NCBI RefSeq assembly: GCF_016820245.1
Contig: NZ_JAFCAR010000001.1
Location: 620,001-684,000 of the forward strand
Origin: Jannaschia sp. Os4
GTDB lineage: Bacteria; Pseudomonadota; Alphaproteobacteria; Rhodobacterales; Rhodobacteraceae
Reading direction: 5' to 3'
DNA: 64,000 nucleotides
Of this stretch, positions 7,981-17,051 are shown in pieces. The position numbers and the translations under genes were made by a program. Under the pieces are notes generated by a model that was not told the DNA's origin, ran no database searches, and saw nothing but the letters and a program-made list of their open reading frames with translations. How positions within the stretch are numbered: position 1 is the stretch's first letter; each line of letters opens with the position of its first letter.

Positions 7981-8955
7981 CTACCCCGTCCGCGCCGCCA
8001 GCCGGTCCGTGATCCGCACCAGCCGCTCCGCGATCCCCGGCTCGGACAGGGCGTGGCCCGCGCCCGGCACCATGTGCAGCTCCGCCCGCGGCCAGCCGTC
8101 CGCCAGCAGGTGCGCCGAGACCGGCGGGCAGATCATGTCGTAGCGCCCCTGCACGATGTCGCCCGGCACGTCGGCCAGCCGGTCGAGGTTGGCGCGGATC
8201 CAGCCGTCGTGCTCGAGGAAGCCGCGGTTGACGAAGTAGTGGTTCTCCAGCCGCGCGAAGGCGCGGGCGTACTCGGCCTGCGCCTCGCCGCCCTGCCCCG
8301 AGGAGGCGATGGAGGCGAGCGCGTTCTCCCACGACGCCCACGCGCGGGCGAAGCGCGTCTGCTCGTGCGGGGGCGTGTCGAAGAGGCGCCGGTGATACGC
8401 CGCGATCAGGTCGTCGCGCTCGTCCTGCGGCACCATGGTCACGAAGCGCCGCCACGGCTCGGGCCAGAACTGCCCCGCCCCGCCGCCGTAGAACCAGTCC
8501 AGCTCGCGCTTCTCCATCAGGAACACGCCGCGCAGCGTCAGGTGCAGGCACCGCTCCGGGTGGGTGATGCCGTAGACCAAGGCCAGCGTCGCGCCCCACG
8601 AGCCGCCGAAGACGTGCCAGCGCTCCACCCCGAGGTCGAGCCGGATGCGCTCCATGTCCCGGACGAGATGCCACGTCGTGTTGTCCCGCACGACCGCGTG
8701 GGGCCGCGAGCGCCCGCAGCCGCGCTGGTCGAAAAGGACGATGCGGTAGCGCGCGGGGTCGAAGAAGCGCCGCATCATCGGCGAGCACCCCCCGCCCGGT
8801 CCGCCGTGCAGCACCACGACAGGAACCCCGCCGGGGTTGCCGCATTGCTCCACGTAGACGCGGTGCCCGTCGCCCACCTCCAGCATGCGCTGGTCGAACG
8901 GGTCGATCGGCGGGTGCAGCCGAGGTGCGGTGGTATGCGACAGGTTCCGGTCCAT
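7981..8955 (-). CDS. pip: Proline iminopeptidase (alpha/beta hydrolase)
   Basis: Cleaves N-terminal proline from peptides in the cytoplasm (peptidase family S33). The 324-residue sequence has HGGPGGG (oxyanion region), DQRGCGRSRP, the nucleophile motif GGSWGATLAL, the acid in GRYDMICPP and the catalytic histidine in GAGHALSEPG. Length and motif order match bacterial Pip. ATG 8955 opens the frame. It is divergent from ubiG, with about 70 bases between the starts that must hold both promoters. Confidence 0.94.
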   Translation of the reverse strand: MDRNLSHTTAPRLHPPIDPFDQRMLEVGDGHRVYVEQCGNPGGVPVVVLHGGPGGGCSPMMRRFFDPARYRIVLFDQRGCGRSRPHAVVRDNTTWHLVRDMERIRLDLGVERWHVFGGSWGATLALVYGITHPERCLHLTLRGVFLMEKRELDWFYGGGAGQFWPEPWRRFVTMVPQDERDDLIAAYHRRLFDTPPHEQTRFARAWASWENALASIASSGQGGEAQAEYARAFARLENHYFVNRGFLEHDGWIRANLDRLADVPGDIVQGRYDMICPPVSAHLLADGWPRAELHMVPGAGHALSEPGIAERLVRITDRLAARTG

Positions 8956-9024
8956 CCGAGGCCTATATAGGGGACGCGCGGGCAGTCACCATGCGGTGCG
9001 GGATCGCGGTCGAAAGGAAGAGCA

Positions 9025-9768
9025 ATGACGACCACCATCGACGACCGGGAGATCGAGAAGTTCCAAGCGATGGCCGCCGAATGGTGGGATCCGGACGGGA
9101 AGTTCCGCCCGCTGCACATGCTCAACCCCTGCCGCCTCGACTACATCACCCGCCAGATCGCCGGCGAGTTCGCCCGCGACCTCTCCGCCGAGAAGCCCTT
9201 CGAGGGGCTGCGCGTCCTCGACATCGGCTGCGGCGGGGGCCTCCTGTCCGAGCCCATGGCGCGGCTGGGCGCGACGGTCGTCGGCGTCGACGCCGCCGAG
9301 CGCAACATCCCCGTGGCGCAGGCCCACGCCCAGCAGTCGGGGCTGGAGATCGACTACCGCCACACCACCGCCGAGGCCCTCGTCGACGCGGGCGAGCCCG
9401 CCTTCGACGCGGTGCTCAACATGGAGGTGGTGGAGCATGTGGCCGACCCGCTCGCCTACCTCGCGGCGTGTCACGCGCTGCTGCGGCCGGGCGGGCTGAT
9501 GTGCTGCTCGACCATCAACCGCAACGCCAAGTCCTTCGCGATGGCCATCGTCGGCGCGGAGTACGTGATGCGCTGGCTGCCCAAGGGCACGCACGAGTGG
9601 TCGAAGTTCATCACCCCCGACGAGCTGTTCGACCTGCTGCGGCAGGCGGGCATGGACCCCGTCGACCGCACGGGCTTCGTGTTCAACCCGCTGACGTGGT
9701 CGTGGCGCCTGTCGGACCGGGACCTCTCGGTGAACTACGTGACGACGAGCCTGCGACCCGGCGCCTGA
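9025..9768 (+). CDS. ubiG: Ubiquinone biosynthesis O-methyltransferase
   Basis: UbiG carries out both O-methylations of ubiquinone synthesis using SAM. The 247-residue protein has the SAM motif [21 protein letters not shown] (first part near residues 62-75), the acidic motif [17 protein letters not shown] and [15 protein letters not shown], and it begins with the typical [25 protein letters not shown] lies just before the ATG. It is monocistronic by appearance, since the Irr box and the next gene follow after 15 bases with their own regulatory site. Confidence 0.96.
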   Translation: MTTTIDDREIEKFQAMAAEWWDPDGKFRPLHMLNPCRLDYITRQIAGEFARDLSAEKPFEGLRVLDIGCGGGLLSEPMARLGATVVGVDAAERNIPVAQAHAQQSGLEIDYRHTTAEALVDAGEPAFDAVLNMEVVEHVADPLAYLAACHALLRPGGLMCCSTINRNAKSFAMAIVGAEYVMRWLPKGTHEWSKFITPDELFDLLRQAGMDPVDRTGFVFNPLTWSWRLSDRDLSVNYVTTSLRPGA

Positions 9769-9783
9769 CTCCGCTCGACATTC

Positions 9784-9800
9784 CTTAGAATTGTTCTAAA
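9784..9800 (+). promoter_or_regulatory. Irr/ICE-type iron control element
   Basis: CTTAGAA-TTG-TTCTAAA at 9784-9800, a perfect TTAGAA/TTCTAA inverted repeat with a three-base spacer. It matches the alphaproteobacterial iron control element TTTAGAA-N3-TTCTAAA at all but one base. Irr binds such sites when iron is low and represses iron-storage and export genes. The box ends eight bases before the ATG of the MbfA-like gene, so binding would block transcription or initiation. Identification is by consensus recall and context. Confidence 0.78.
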
Positions 9801-9808
9801 CTAGCGGG

Positions 9809-10369
9809 ATGATCCCCGCCGACCTTTCCCGCCTGTCCGACGCCGACGTCGCCGCCCTCTTCGACGAGGTGGACGCCGAGCGCGCCCGCCGTGTGGGTGT
9901 CGAGGACCGGGGCTTCGTGATGACGTGGGTCCAGCCCGGCGTCGCGGGGCTGATGGACGGCTCGGTCAGCACGCTCGCCCCGATCTTCGCCACCGCCTTC
10001 GCCACGCAGGACACTTGGATCACCTTCCTCGTGGGCATCGCCGCCAGCGTCGGCGCGGGCATCTCCATGGGCTTCACCGAGGCGGCGTCCGACGACGGCG
10101 TCGTCACGGGCCGCGGCTCGCCGGTCAAGCGGGGCATCGCGTCGGGGGTGATGACGACCGTCGGGGGCCTCGGCCACGCGCTGCCCTACCTGATCCCGGA
10201 CTTCGCGGTGGCGACGACCCTCGCGATCGTCGTGGTGGTCGTCGAGCTCTGGGCGATCGCGTGGATCCAGAACCGCTGGATGCGGGTGCCGTTCTGGCGC
10301 TCGGCGGCACAGGTGGTGCTGGGCGGCGCGCTGGTGCTGGGCGCGGGCGTGCTGATCGGCAGCGGCTAG
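9809..10369 (+). CDS. mbfA: MbfA-like iron exporter, VIT1/CCC1 membrane domain only
   Basis: A 186-residue membrane protein with the VIT1/CCC1 motifs of MbfA: QPGVAGLMDGSVSTLAPIFA, ISMGFTEAASDDG, TGRGSPVKRG and GGLGHALPYLIPD. About five hydrophobic segments span residues 45-185. MbfA exports iron and is repressed by Irr under iron limitation. Here only about 40 residues precede the membrane part, so the N-terminal ferritin-like (erythrin) domain of full MbfA is absent. The Irr box lies eight bases upstream of ATG 9809, with little room for a leader and only a weak GCGGG site. The TAG stop shares a CTAG with the convergent tetR gene. Confidence 0.85.
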   Translation: MIPADLSRLSDADVAALFDEVDAERARRVGVEDRGFVMTWVQPGVAGLMDGSVSTLAPIFATAFATQDTWITFLVGIAASVGAGISMGFTEAASDDGVVTGRGSPVKRGIASGVMTTVGGLGHALPYLIPDFAVATTLAIVVVVVELWAIAWIQNRWMRVPFWRSAAQVVLGGALVLGAGVLIGSG

Positions 10370-11016
10370 GCCGCGGTCCCGGCCCCGTAGCGCGCCATGA
10401 ACGTCTCGACCGCGCCGTCGATCACGCGGTCCATCTCGGCCTGCTCCGCGACCTTGCGGATGCCGAAGACCATCTCGGTGAACAGCTTGGCGTGGCACAG
10501 CTCGATGAACTGGTGCGCCGCGAGGTCCGCGTCCCCGGCCCGGAGGTCCCCCTCCTCGACCGCGCGCTCGATGTAGGCGACCAGCCGGGCATGGCCCATC
10601 GCCGGCCCCGTCTCGAAGAACTCGCGCCCCAGCTCCGGGAAGCGGTCCGATTCGGCCACGCACATGCGGAACATGGACTGGCCGAACTCCGACAGGATGA
10701 GGCCCATGATCTGCTGGCCCACGCGCCGCAGCTTCCCGGCGGGCGGCTCGTAGCCCTCGTCCAGCCCGCTGATCGAGGCGTCGATCTGGCTCTGGCACTC
10801 GGTCTTGGCGACCTCCATGAAGAGCAGCTTCTTGTCGGGGAAGTAGCTGTAGAGCGTGGCCTTCGACACGCCCGCCGCCTTGGCGATCGCGTCGACGCTC
10901 GACCCCTCGTAGCCGTCCGCCATGAACACCTGGCGCGCGCCCTCGAGCACTTGGTCGAACTTGCGCCCCTTCTTGATCGGGGTCGCCTCCGCGGCGATCG
11001 GGCTGGCGTCGTTCAT
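10366..11016 (-). CDS. TetR/AcrR family transcriptional regulator
   Basis: A 216-residue regulator with an N-terminal helix-turn-helix (GARQVFMADGYEGSSVDAIA, then GVSKATLYSYFPDKKLLF) and a C-terminal ligand-binding domain of TetR_C type (VRRVGQQIM-like, GPAMGHARLVAYIERAVEEG). ATG 11016 is preceded by GGAGG on the minus strand; the open frame continues upstream but without support. The effector and targets are unknown. An imperfect TGAAC-N6-GTTTA element about 35-50 bases upstream could be its operator. It is divergent from the Fe3+ binding protein gene (about 210 bases) and convergent with mbfA. Confidence 0.9.
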   Translation of the reverse strand: MNDASPIAAEATPIKKGRKFDQVLEGARQVFMADGYEGSSVDAIAKAAGVSKATLYSYFPDKKLLFMEVAKTECQSQIDASISGLDEGYEPPAGKLRRVGQQIMGLILSEFGQSMFRMCVAESDRFPELGREFFETGPAMGHARLVAYIERAVEEGDLRAGDADLAAHQFIELCHAKLFTEMVFGIRKVAEQAEMDRVIDGAVETFMARYGAGTAA

Positions 11017-11227
11017 GGGTCCTCCACCGCAGCGCGGGTCTGCGGAATTAGGTAAACGTTCCGGTTCAGTTCGCAAGTGCCGCGGACGTCACGTGAAAAC
11101 CGGGTTCGCGCGGACGCGGCATCCGACATCCGAGGAATATGTCCGACCATCCGAGTCAGGTTTTGCTTGCGCCACGCCGGAGAAAGTCAGAGTAATCGAC
11201 TCGGACATTCCAACCCGGAGCCCTCCG

Positions 11228-12241
11228 ATGACCCGCAGCCTGCTCGCCCTCCTCGCCGTTACCGTGGCCCTGCCCGCCTTCGCCGACGGGGAGCTCAACC
11301 TCTACTCGTCCCGCCACTACGACACCGACGAGCGCCTCTACTCCGACTTCGAGGCCGCGACCGGCATCACCATCAACCGCATCGAGGGGAAGGCCGACGA
11401 GCTGATCGCCCGGATGCAGGCCGAGGGCGCGAACTCCCCCGCCGACGTGCTGCTCACGGTCGACACCACCCGCCTCGAGCGGGCGCGCGACGCGGGCGTG
11501 CTGCAGCCGGTCGAGTCCGACCTCCTCGCCGAGCGCGTCCCCGGCAACCTGCGCGACGCCGGCAACATGTGGTTCGGATTCTCCAAGCGCGCGCGCATCT
11601 TCTTCTACGACCCCGAGCAGGTCTCCGAGCCGCCGCAAACCTATCTCGACCTCGCCGACCCGCGCTACGCGGGCATGGTCTGCCACCGCTCCTCGTCCAA
11701 CGTCTACTCCCAGACGCTCCTCTCCGCGGTGATCGAGCATCACGGCGAGGACGCCGCGACCGACTGGGCGCAGGGCGTGGTCAACAACTTCGCCCGCGAC
11801 CCGCAGGGCGGCGACACCGACCAGCTGCGCGGCCTCGTCTCGGGCGAGTGCGCGATCGCGGTGTCGAACACCTACTACTTCGCCCGCGCCCTGCGGACCG
11901 AGGTGGACGGGCTCGGCGCGTCCGACCTCGAGGGCATCGCGTGGGTCTTCCCCTCCATGACCGAGGGCGAGGGCGCGCACGTCAACCTCTCGGGCGGCGG
12001 CGTCGCGGCCAACGCGCCCAACCGCGACAACGCGGTGGCTTTCCTCGAGTACCTCGCCTCTGACGCGGCGCAGAAGTACTTCGCGGACGGCAACGACGAG
12101 TATCCGGTCGTGGCGGGCGTCCCCCTCTCCGAGAGCGTGGCCGCCTTGGGCGAGGCGCCGGAGGACTCGATCGACCTGTCGGCGGTGGCCAAGAACGTGG
12201 CGACCGCGAACGCGATCTTCGCCGAGGTCGGCTGGGAGTGA
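11228..12241 (+). CDS. Fe(3+) ABC transporter substrate-binding protein
   Basis: A 337-residue periplasmic binding protein of the FutA/FbpA/AfuA class. Residues 1-19 (MTRSLLALLAVTVALPAFA) form a signal peptide. The mature start DGELNLYSSRHYDTD and the segments FEAATGITINRIEGKADELI, WFGFSKRARIFFYDP and YYFARAL carry the tyrosines typical of ferric-iron ligands. It should deliver Fe3+ to the permease encoded next, which is convergent rather than in the same operon. No ATP-binding subunit is in the window. ATG 11228 gives a clean signal peptide. A bidirectional terminator follows at 12255-12283. Confidence 0.93.
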   Translation: MTRSLLALLAVTVALPAFADGELNLYSSRHYDTDERLYSDFEAATGITINRIEGKADELIARMQAEGANSPADVLLTVDTTRLERARDAGVLQPVESDLLAERVPGNLRDAGNMWFGFSKRARIFFYDPEQVSEPPQTYLDLADPRYAGMVCHRSSSNVYSQTLLSAVIEHHGEDAATDWAQGVVNNFARDPQGGDTDQLRGLVSGECAIAVSNTYYFARALRTEVDGLGASDLEGIAWVFPSMTEGEGAHVNLSGGGVAANAPNRDNAVAFLEYLASDAAQKYFADGNDEYPVVAGVPLSESVAALGEAPEDSIDLSAVAKNVATANAIFAEVGWE

Positions 12242-12254
12242 CCCCGCCGCCGCG

Positions 12255-12283
12255 GGAAGGGGGGCGCCTCCGGGCGCCCTTCC
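12255..12283. terminator. Hairpin between convergent iron-transport genes
   Basis: GGAAGG...GGGCGCC pairs with GGGCGCCCTTCC across a three-base loop, giving a strong G+C-rich stem between the stops of the binding-protein gene (12241) and the permease gene (12289). No long T-run follows, so its termination strength is uncertain. It could serve both strands. Confidence 0.6.
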
Positions 12284-12288
12284 GCCTC

Positions 12289-13938
12289 CTAGCCGGAGGT
12301 CCGCATCCGCCGCATCAGCAGGAGCACCGGCACCAGCCCCACGGCGGCGATCACCAAGGACGGCACCGCCGCCCCCTCCAGCCGCTCGTCGGCGGCCAGC
12401 CGGTAGGCCTGCACCGCCAAGGTGTCGAAGTCGAAGGGCCGCAGGATCAGCGTCGCGGGCAGCTCCTTCACCACGTCCACGAACACGATCAGCCCGGCCG
12501 TCACCAAGGCGGGACGCAGCACCGGCAGGTGGACCCGGCGCACCGTCCCCCACACCCCCTGCCCCAGCACCCGCGCGGCGGCGTCCACGTTGGCCGTCAC
12601 CGTCGCCAGCCCCCCCTCGTAGGCGCCGATCGCGGCGGCGAGGAAGCGGACCATGTAGGCGCCCACCAGCAGCCAGATCGACCCCGTCACCAGAAGCCCC
12701 GTGTCGATCCCGAACCGCGCCTCCATCACCGCGTCCACCGCGTTGTCGAAGGCCGCGAACGGCACCAGCAGGCCCACCGCGATCACCCCGCCGGGCACCG
12801 CGTAGCCCAGCCGCGCCACCGTCAGCGCCGCGTTGGAGGCCCGCGAGGGGGCGACCCGACGCAGCGTCCCCAGCAGCACGGCGGCCCCCACCGTCACGAG
12901 CGCGGCCACCGCCGCCAGCTTCACCGTGTTGGTCGCGAACGCCACGTAGCGGCGCGACAGCAGATCCTGCTCGGAGCCCGCCGCCATCGTCGCGAGCACG
13001 AGCGCGGGCACCGCCGCGCCGAGCAGCACGGGCGCCGCGCAGGCGGCGGTCGCCGCCGCGGCGGACAGGCCCGACAGGCGCATCCGCCCCGCCTCGGGGC
13101 GCCCGCGCCCGGCGTAGCGCGCGGCCCCGCGGGAGGTCCGCTCCAGCACCGCCAGCACCAGCGCGAAGGCGAGGAGGCCCAGCGCCAGCTGCGCCGCCGC
13201 CGCCCGGTCGAACAGCGTGAACCACGCCGTGTAGATGCCGGTCGCGAAGGTCTGCACCCCGAAGAAGGCGACGGTCCCGAAATCCGCGATCACCTCCATC
13301 GCCACCAGCAGCACCCCCGCCGCGACCGCCGGGCGCGCCATGGGCAGGGCCGCCTGCAGGAACGCGCGCACCGGCCCCCGCCCGAGCGAGCGCGCCACGT
13401 CGTAGGGGCCGCGCCCCTGCAGCAGGAAGGCGGCCCGCGCGAGGAGGTAGACGTAGGGGAACAGCGTCAGCGTCAGCATCAGCGCGGCCCCGCCGAGCGA
13501 GCGGATCTCTGGAAACCAATAGTCGCGCGGCCCCCATCCCGTCAGGTCGCGCAGCAGCGCCTGCACCGCGCCCGGATGGTCGAGCAGGTGGGTGTAGGCG
13601 TAGGCCAGCACGTAGCCGGGGAAGGCCAGCGGGATCACCAGCGCGGGCTCCAGCAAGCGGCGCCCGGGGAAGTCGGTCGCCGTCACCAGCCACGCCGTCG
13701 TCGCGCCGATCGCGAAGGTCCCCGCCCCCACCAGGGCGACGAGCGCCAGCGTCGCGCCGGCGTAGCCCGGCAGCACCGTCCCCGCGAGGCCGCGAAGCGT
13801 CCCGAGGTCGCCCGCCGCGGCGGCGAGGATCACGCCCGCGTAGGGCAGCAGGCAGGCCCCGGCCACGAGCGCCGCCAGCGCCCACAGGAGGCGCGGCGCG
13901 CGGCGGTCCTCGGCGGAGGGGGCGGCGGCGTCGGTCAT
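12289..13938 (-). CDS. Fe(3+) ABC transporter permease (FbpB-type, fused two-domain)
   Basis: A 549-residue inner-membrane protein with about twelve hydrophobic segments in two homologous halves, as in FbpB/SfuB. Each half carries a permease (EAA-type) loop: DVARSLGRGPVRAFLQAALPMARPA in the first (about residues 178-202) and AARVLGQGVWGTVRRVHLP in the second. It should form the channel for Fe3+ supplied by the binding protein at 11228-12241, which faces it. Convergent orientation of binding protein and permease is unusual for one transporter. ATG 13938 fits the expected N-terminus. The ATPase subunit is not in the window. Confidence 0.92.
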   Translation of the reverse strand: MTDAAAPSAEDRRAPRLLWALAALVAGACLLPYAGVILAAAAGDLGTLRGLAGTVLPGYAGATLALVALVGAGTFAIGATTAWLVTATDFPGRRLLEPALVIPLAFPGYVLAYAYTHLLDHPGAVQALLRDLTGWGPRDYWFPEIRSLGGAALMLTLTLFPYVYLLARAAFLLQGRGPYDVARSLGRGPVRAFLQAALPMARPAVAAGVLLVAMEVIADFGTVAFFGVQTFATGIYTAWFTLFDRAAAAQLALGLLAFALVLAVLERTSRGAARYAGRGRPEAGRMRLSGLSAAAATAACAAPVLLGAAVPALVLATMAAGSEQDLLSRRYVAFATNTVKLAAVAALVTVGAAVLLGTLRRVAPSRASNAALTVARLGYAVPGGVIAVGLLVPFAAFDNAVDAVMEARFGIDTGLLVTGSIWLLVGAYMVRFLAAAIGAYEGGLATVTANVDAAARVLGQGVWGTVRRVHLPVLRPALVTAGLIVFVDVVKELPATLILRPFDFDTLAVQAYRLAADERLEGAAVPSLVIAAVGLVPVLLLMRRMRTSG

Positions 13939-14004
13939 CGCGGCCCTCCGTGCCAGTCCCGCGCGCCGGATGCCATGCCCGGCGCGCGGGGGCGCGTCAG
14001 GCGG

Positions 14005-14622
14005 TCACGCCTCGCAGCGCGGCCCGCCCAGCGCCAAGGCGATCCCGGTGCGCTCGTCGCAGGGCGGCGGGACGGGCAGCGCGTTGCCCCGCGCGTCGAG
14101 CGGCGGCAGCGGCGCGCCCGCGTCCACGCGGTCCCAGAGCTTCCCGTCGATCCCCGACCGCGTCAGCATCCCGCGCCGCTTGGCCGCGTGCCAGTAGCCG
14201 CGCGCGTAGTGCATCACCGCCGCCCGCTCGTCGCCGTCCGCGATCATCCACGCGCCGCGCAGGTAGCGGATCGAGTACTTCAGCGCGACGTCCGGATCGA
14301 GCAGCCGGGACGGCGCGCCCGAGAAGTTCATCGAGCGTGCCGTGGCGGGGAGGATCTGCATCAGCCCCCAGTAGGGGCCGTTGCGCGCGCCCGCGCGGTA
14401 GTCGCTCTCGCGTTGCACGACCCGGTGCACCAGCGAGCGCGGCACGTCGTAGTGGTCGGCCCATCTGTTGATCCGCTCGCGCATGGCGGGCGTCTCGCCG
14501 GGATAGAGCGCGGGCTCGGGTGCGGCGGTGGCGGCGGGCTCCTGCAGGGCGAGGTCGGCGGTCGGGGCCGTCGGGGCGCAGGCGGCGAGGGCGAGGAGCG
14601 GCAGGGCGAGGATAACGCGCAT
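14005..14622 (-). CDS. Lytic transglycosylase lipoprotein (SLT domain)
   Basis: A 205-residue protein that should cleave the MurNAc-GlcNAc bond of peptidoglycan. Residues 1-15 (MRVILALPLLALAAC) form a lipoprotein signal with cysteine at 15. The SLT domain has the catalytic glutamate in VVQRESDYRAGARNG (Glu72), then YWGLMQILPATA and LKYSIRYLRGAW. The open frame extends far upstream, but the lipobox fixes the start at ATG 14622. It is divergent from the LpxL-like gene. Closest functional analogues are MltC/EmtA-type enzymes, although the exact class is not resolved. Confidence 0.9.
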   Translation of the reverse strand: MRVILALPLLALAACAPTAPTADLALQEPAATAAPEPALYPGETPAMRERINRWADHYDVPRSLVHRVVQRESDYRAGARNGPYWGLMQILPATARSMNFSGAPSRLLDPDVALKYSIRYLRGAWMIADGDERAAVMHYARGYWHAAKRRGMLTRSGIDGKLWDRVDAGAPLPPLDARGNALPVPPPCDERTGIALALGGPRCEA

Positions 14623-14793
14623 CGGGGCGTCCGTGGATGGTTGACGTGCCGCCGCGCTAGCCGCGCCGCGGGGCGCGATCCACGCCGGGGGGCGGCGCGG
14701 GCCGTCCATCGGCACCGTCCCGCCGATCCGCCCGTCCGCCCATCCGGCGGCGCCGACTTGATCGCCCGCCCGCGCGGTGCCACCTGCTGCGCC

Positions 14794-15663
14794 ATGAAGC
14801 AGGCCGCCTACCTCGCCCAGTACGCCGGGCTCCGCACGGTCCTCGGGGCGTCGCGCCTCGCGCCGCTCCCGGTCAAGCGCCGCATCGTCGGGCGGGTGTT
14901 CGAGGGAGTCGTCCGCGCGGGCGGGCTCGGGCGGCGGGTCGACGACAACCTCGCCTACATCTACCCCCACCTCGACGCGGCCACGCGCACGCGCATGATC
15001 GGCGAGGTCTCGCGCTCGGTCGCCTCCACCCTCTGCAGCCTGTGGTTCCCGCAGGAGTTCGCCCGCGAGGTGGCCGACGTCCGCCCCGAGGGGCCGGGCT
15101 GGGACGCGCTCGTCCGGGCCCGCGCCGCCGGACGGGGCGCGGTGATCCTGACCGGGCACTTCGGCCAGTTCGAGACGATCCGCCACGTGCTGCGCGTCGC
15201 GGGGATGCCGGCGGGCGGCATCTACAGGCCGAACAACAACCCGTGGTACGACGGCTACTGGGTCGAGCGGGCCGAGTGGAACGGCGCGCCCGTGATCCCC
15301 AAGGGTCGCCCCGGGCACCGGGCGCTGACGCGGCACCTGCGCGACGGCGGGTTCATCCTGATCCTCGTGGACCAAGCGGTGCGGCGCGGCGTCCCGCTGG
15401 ACTTCCTCGGCAAGCCCGCGCTGACCTCCACGGGGGCGGCGACCATCGCGGCGCGGCACGGCGCGGAGCTGGTGACCGCGTGGGGGCCGGTGACCGACGG
15501 GCGCTGCCGTGCGGTGTTCGACGACCCCCTCGATCCGTCGGACCCGGAGGGCGCCCTGTCGGAATACAACGCGCGCCTCGGCAGCTGGATCGGGCAGCAC
15601 ACGACGCAGTGGCACTGGTTCCACGACCGCTGGAAGGGCCGGAAGGGCCGCAAGCACGCCTGA
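14794..15663 (+). CDS. LpxL/HtrB-family lysophospholipid acyltransferase
   Basis: A 289-residue membrane-associated acyltransferase. The catalytic H-x4-E/D motif is seen as GHFGQFE (His122, Glu127), followed by GGIYRPNNNPWYD and LILVDQAVRRGVPLDFLGKPA, which contains the second conserved block. LpxL proteins add secondary acyl chains to lipid A; others of this family make ornithine or phospholipids, so the substrate is not certain. I chose ATG 14794 because the upstream part of the open frame is antisense to the permease and transglycosylase genes. sdaA starts 11 bases after its stop. Confidence 0.88.
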   Translation: MKQAAYLAQYAGLRTVLGASRLAPLPVKRRIVGRVFEGVVRAGGLGRRVDDNLAYIYPHLDAATRTRMIGEVSRSVASTLCSLWFPQEFAREVADVRPEGPGWDALVRARAAGRGAVILTGHFGQFETIRHVLRVAGMPAGGIYRPNNNPWYDGYWVERAEWNGAPVIPKGRPGHRALTRHLRDGGFILILVDQAVRRGVPLDFLGKPALTSTGAATIAARHGAELVTAWGPVTDGRCRAVFDDPLDPSDPEGALSEYNARLGSWIGQHTTQWHWFHDRWKGRKGRKHA

Positions 15664-15674
15664 AGGGGTCCGCG

Positions 15675-17051
15675 ATGTTCCTGTCCGTGTTCGACGTGTT
15701 CAAGCCGGGCATCGGCCCCTCGTCGTCGCACACGATGGGGCCGATGGTCGCCGCCGCGCGCTTCCTCGACCACCTCCGCCACGGCGAGCGCGAGCCCGGC
15801 GCCGGCGCGCCCGCCGCGCTGTCGGCCTCGCTCCACGGCAGCCTCGCGTGGACCGGCAAGGGCCACGCCACCGACCGCGCCGTCGCGTGGGGCCTCATGG
15901 GGCTCGACCCCGCGACGGTGGACCCCGACGACGCCGACGCCCGCCTCGCCGCCCTGCGCGACTTCCGCACCGTCGAGGTCGAGGGCCTGCCGCCGCTGCG
16001 CTTCGACCCCGAGGCGGACGTCGCCTTCGACTGGGGCCCGCCCCTGCCCGGCCACGCCAACGGCATGGTGCTGCGCGCCCACGACGCGAGCGGCGCGCTC
16101 GTGGCCGAGGAGACCTACTACTCCACCGGCGGCGGCTTCGTCGCGACGGAGCGCGAGCTGGGTACCCCCGCGCCGGACGGCCCGCCCGTCCCCTTCCCCT
16201 TCGCCACCGCCGCCGAGATGCTCGGCATGGCCGCCCGCACCGGCCTGTCGATCGCGGCCATGAAGCGTGCCAACGAGGAGGCGGTCGCCCCCGGCCTCGA
16301 CGCCCGGCTCGACGCGCTCTGGGCCGCGATGGACGACTGCATCGACCGCGGCCTCGCCCGCGACGGCATCCTGCTCGGCGGCCTGGACGTGCGCCGCCGC
16401 GCCAAGCGCATCCACGAAGCGCTCCGCGCCGAGGCCGGCCTCAACCTCGCCCAGCCGCACGTCGTGAACGACTGGCTCTCGGTCTACGCGATGGCCGTGA
16501 ACGAGGAGAACGCCGCCGGGGGCCGGGTCGTCACCTCGCCCACCAACGGCGCGGCGGGGGTGGTTCCGGCCGTGATCCGCTACTACCGTGACCACTGCGT
16601 CGGCGCCACGCCCGAGGGCATCCGCGACCTCCTGCTCACGGCGGCCGCCATCGGCGGGCTGGTCAAGCACAACGCGTCGATCTCCGGGGCCGAGGTCGGT
16701 TGCCAAGGCGAGGTCGGCTCCGCCTCCGCCATGGCCGCCGCCGGCCTCTGCGCCGCACTCGGCGGAACGCCCGCCCAAGTCGAGAACGCCGCCGAGATCG
16801 CGCTGGAGCACCACCTCGGCATGACCTGCGACCCCGCCGCCGGGCTGGTCCAGGTCCCCTGCATCGAGCGCAACGGGCTGGGCGCCATCAAGGCCGTCTC
16901 CGCCGCCTCGCTGGCCCTGCGTGGCGACGGCTCGCACTTCATGCCGCTCGACAACTGCATCGAGGCCATGCGCCAGACGGGCCGCGACATGTCTGAGAAG
17001 TACAAGGAGACCTCGCAGGGTGGGCTCGCGGTGAACCTGCCGGAGTGCTGA
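15675..17051 (+). CDS. sdaA: L-serine ammonia-lyase (single chain)
   Basis: Converts L-serine to pyruvate and ammonia with a 4Fe-4S cluster. The 458-residue protein has the N-terminal beta domain ([19 protein letters not shown]) and the C-terminal alpha domain with [34 protein letters not shown] and [18 protein letters not shown], where the cysteines supply cluster ligands. Length is normal for the one-chain form. The ATG is 11 bases after the acyltransferase stop, so the two could be cotranscribed, though their functions are unrelated. Its 3' end meets the long dispersed repeat described next. Confidence 0.96.
   Translation: MFLSVFDVFKPGIGPSSSHTMGPMVAAARFLDHLRHGEREPGAGAPAALSASLHGSLAWTGKGHATDRAVAWGLMGLDPATVDPDDADARLAALRDFRTVEVEGLPPLRFDPEADVAFDWGPPLPGHANGMVLRAHDASGALVAEETYYSTGGGFVATERELGTPAPDGPPVPFPFATAAEMLGMAARTGLSIAAMKRANEEAVAPGLDARLDALWAAMDDCIDRGLARDGILLGGLDVRRRAKRIHEALRAEAGLNLAQPHVVNDWLSVYAMAVNEENAAGGRVVTSPTNGAAGVVPAVIRYYRDHCVGATPEGIRDLLLTAAAIGGLVKHNASISGAEVGCQGEVGSASAMAAAGLCAALGGTPAQVENAAEIALEHHLGMTCDPAAGLVQVPCIERNGLGAIKAVSAASLALRGDGSHFMPLDNCIEAMRQTGRDMSEKYKETSQGGLAVNLPEC

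Noticed and set aside
12238-14793. Long plus-strand extension in front of the LpxL-like gene
   Set aside because: It is antisense to the permease and transglycosylase genes and full of arginine/histidine low complexity.
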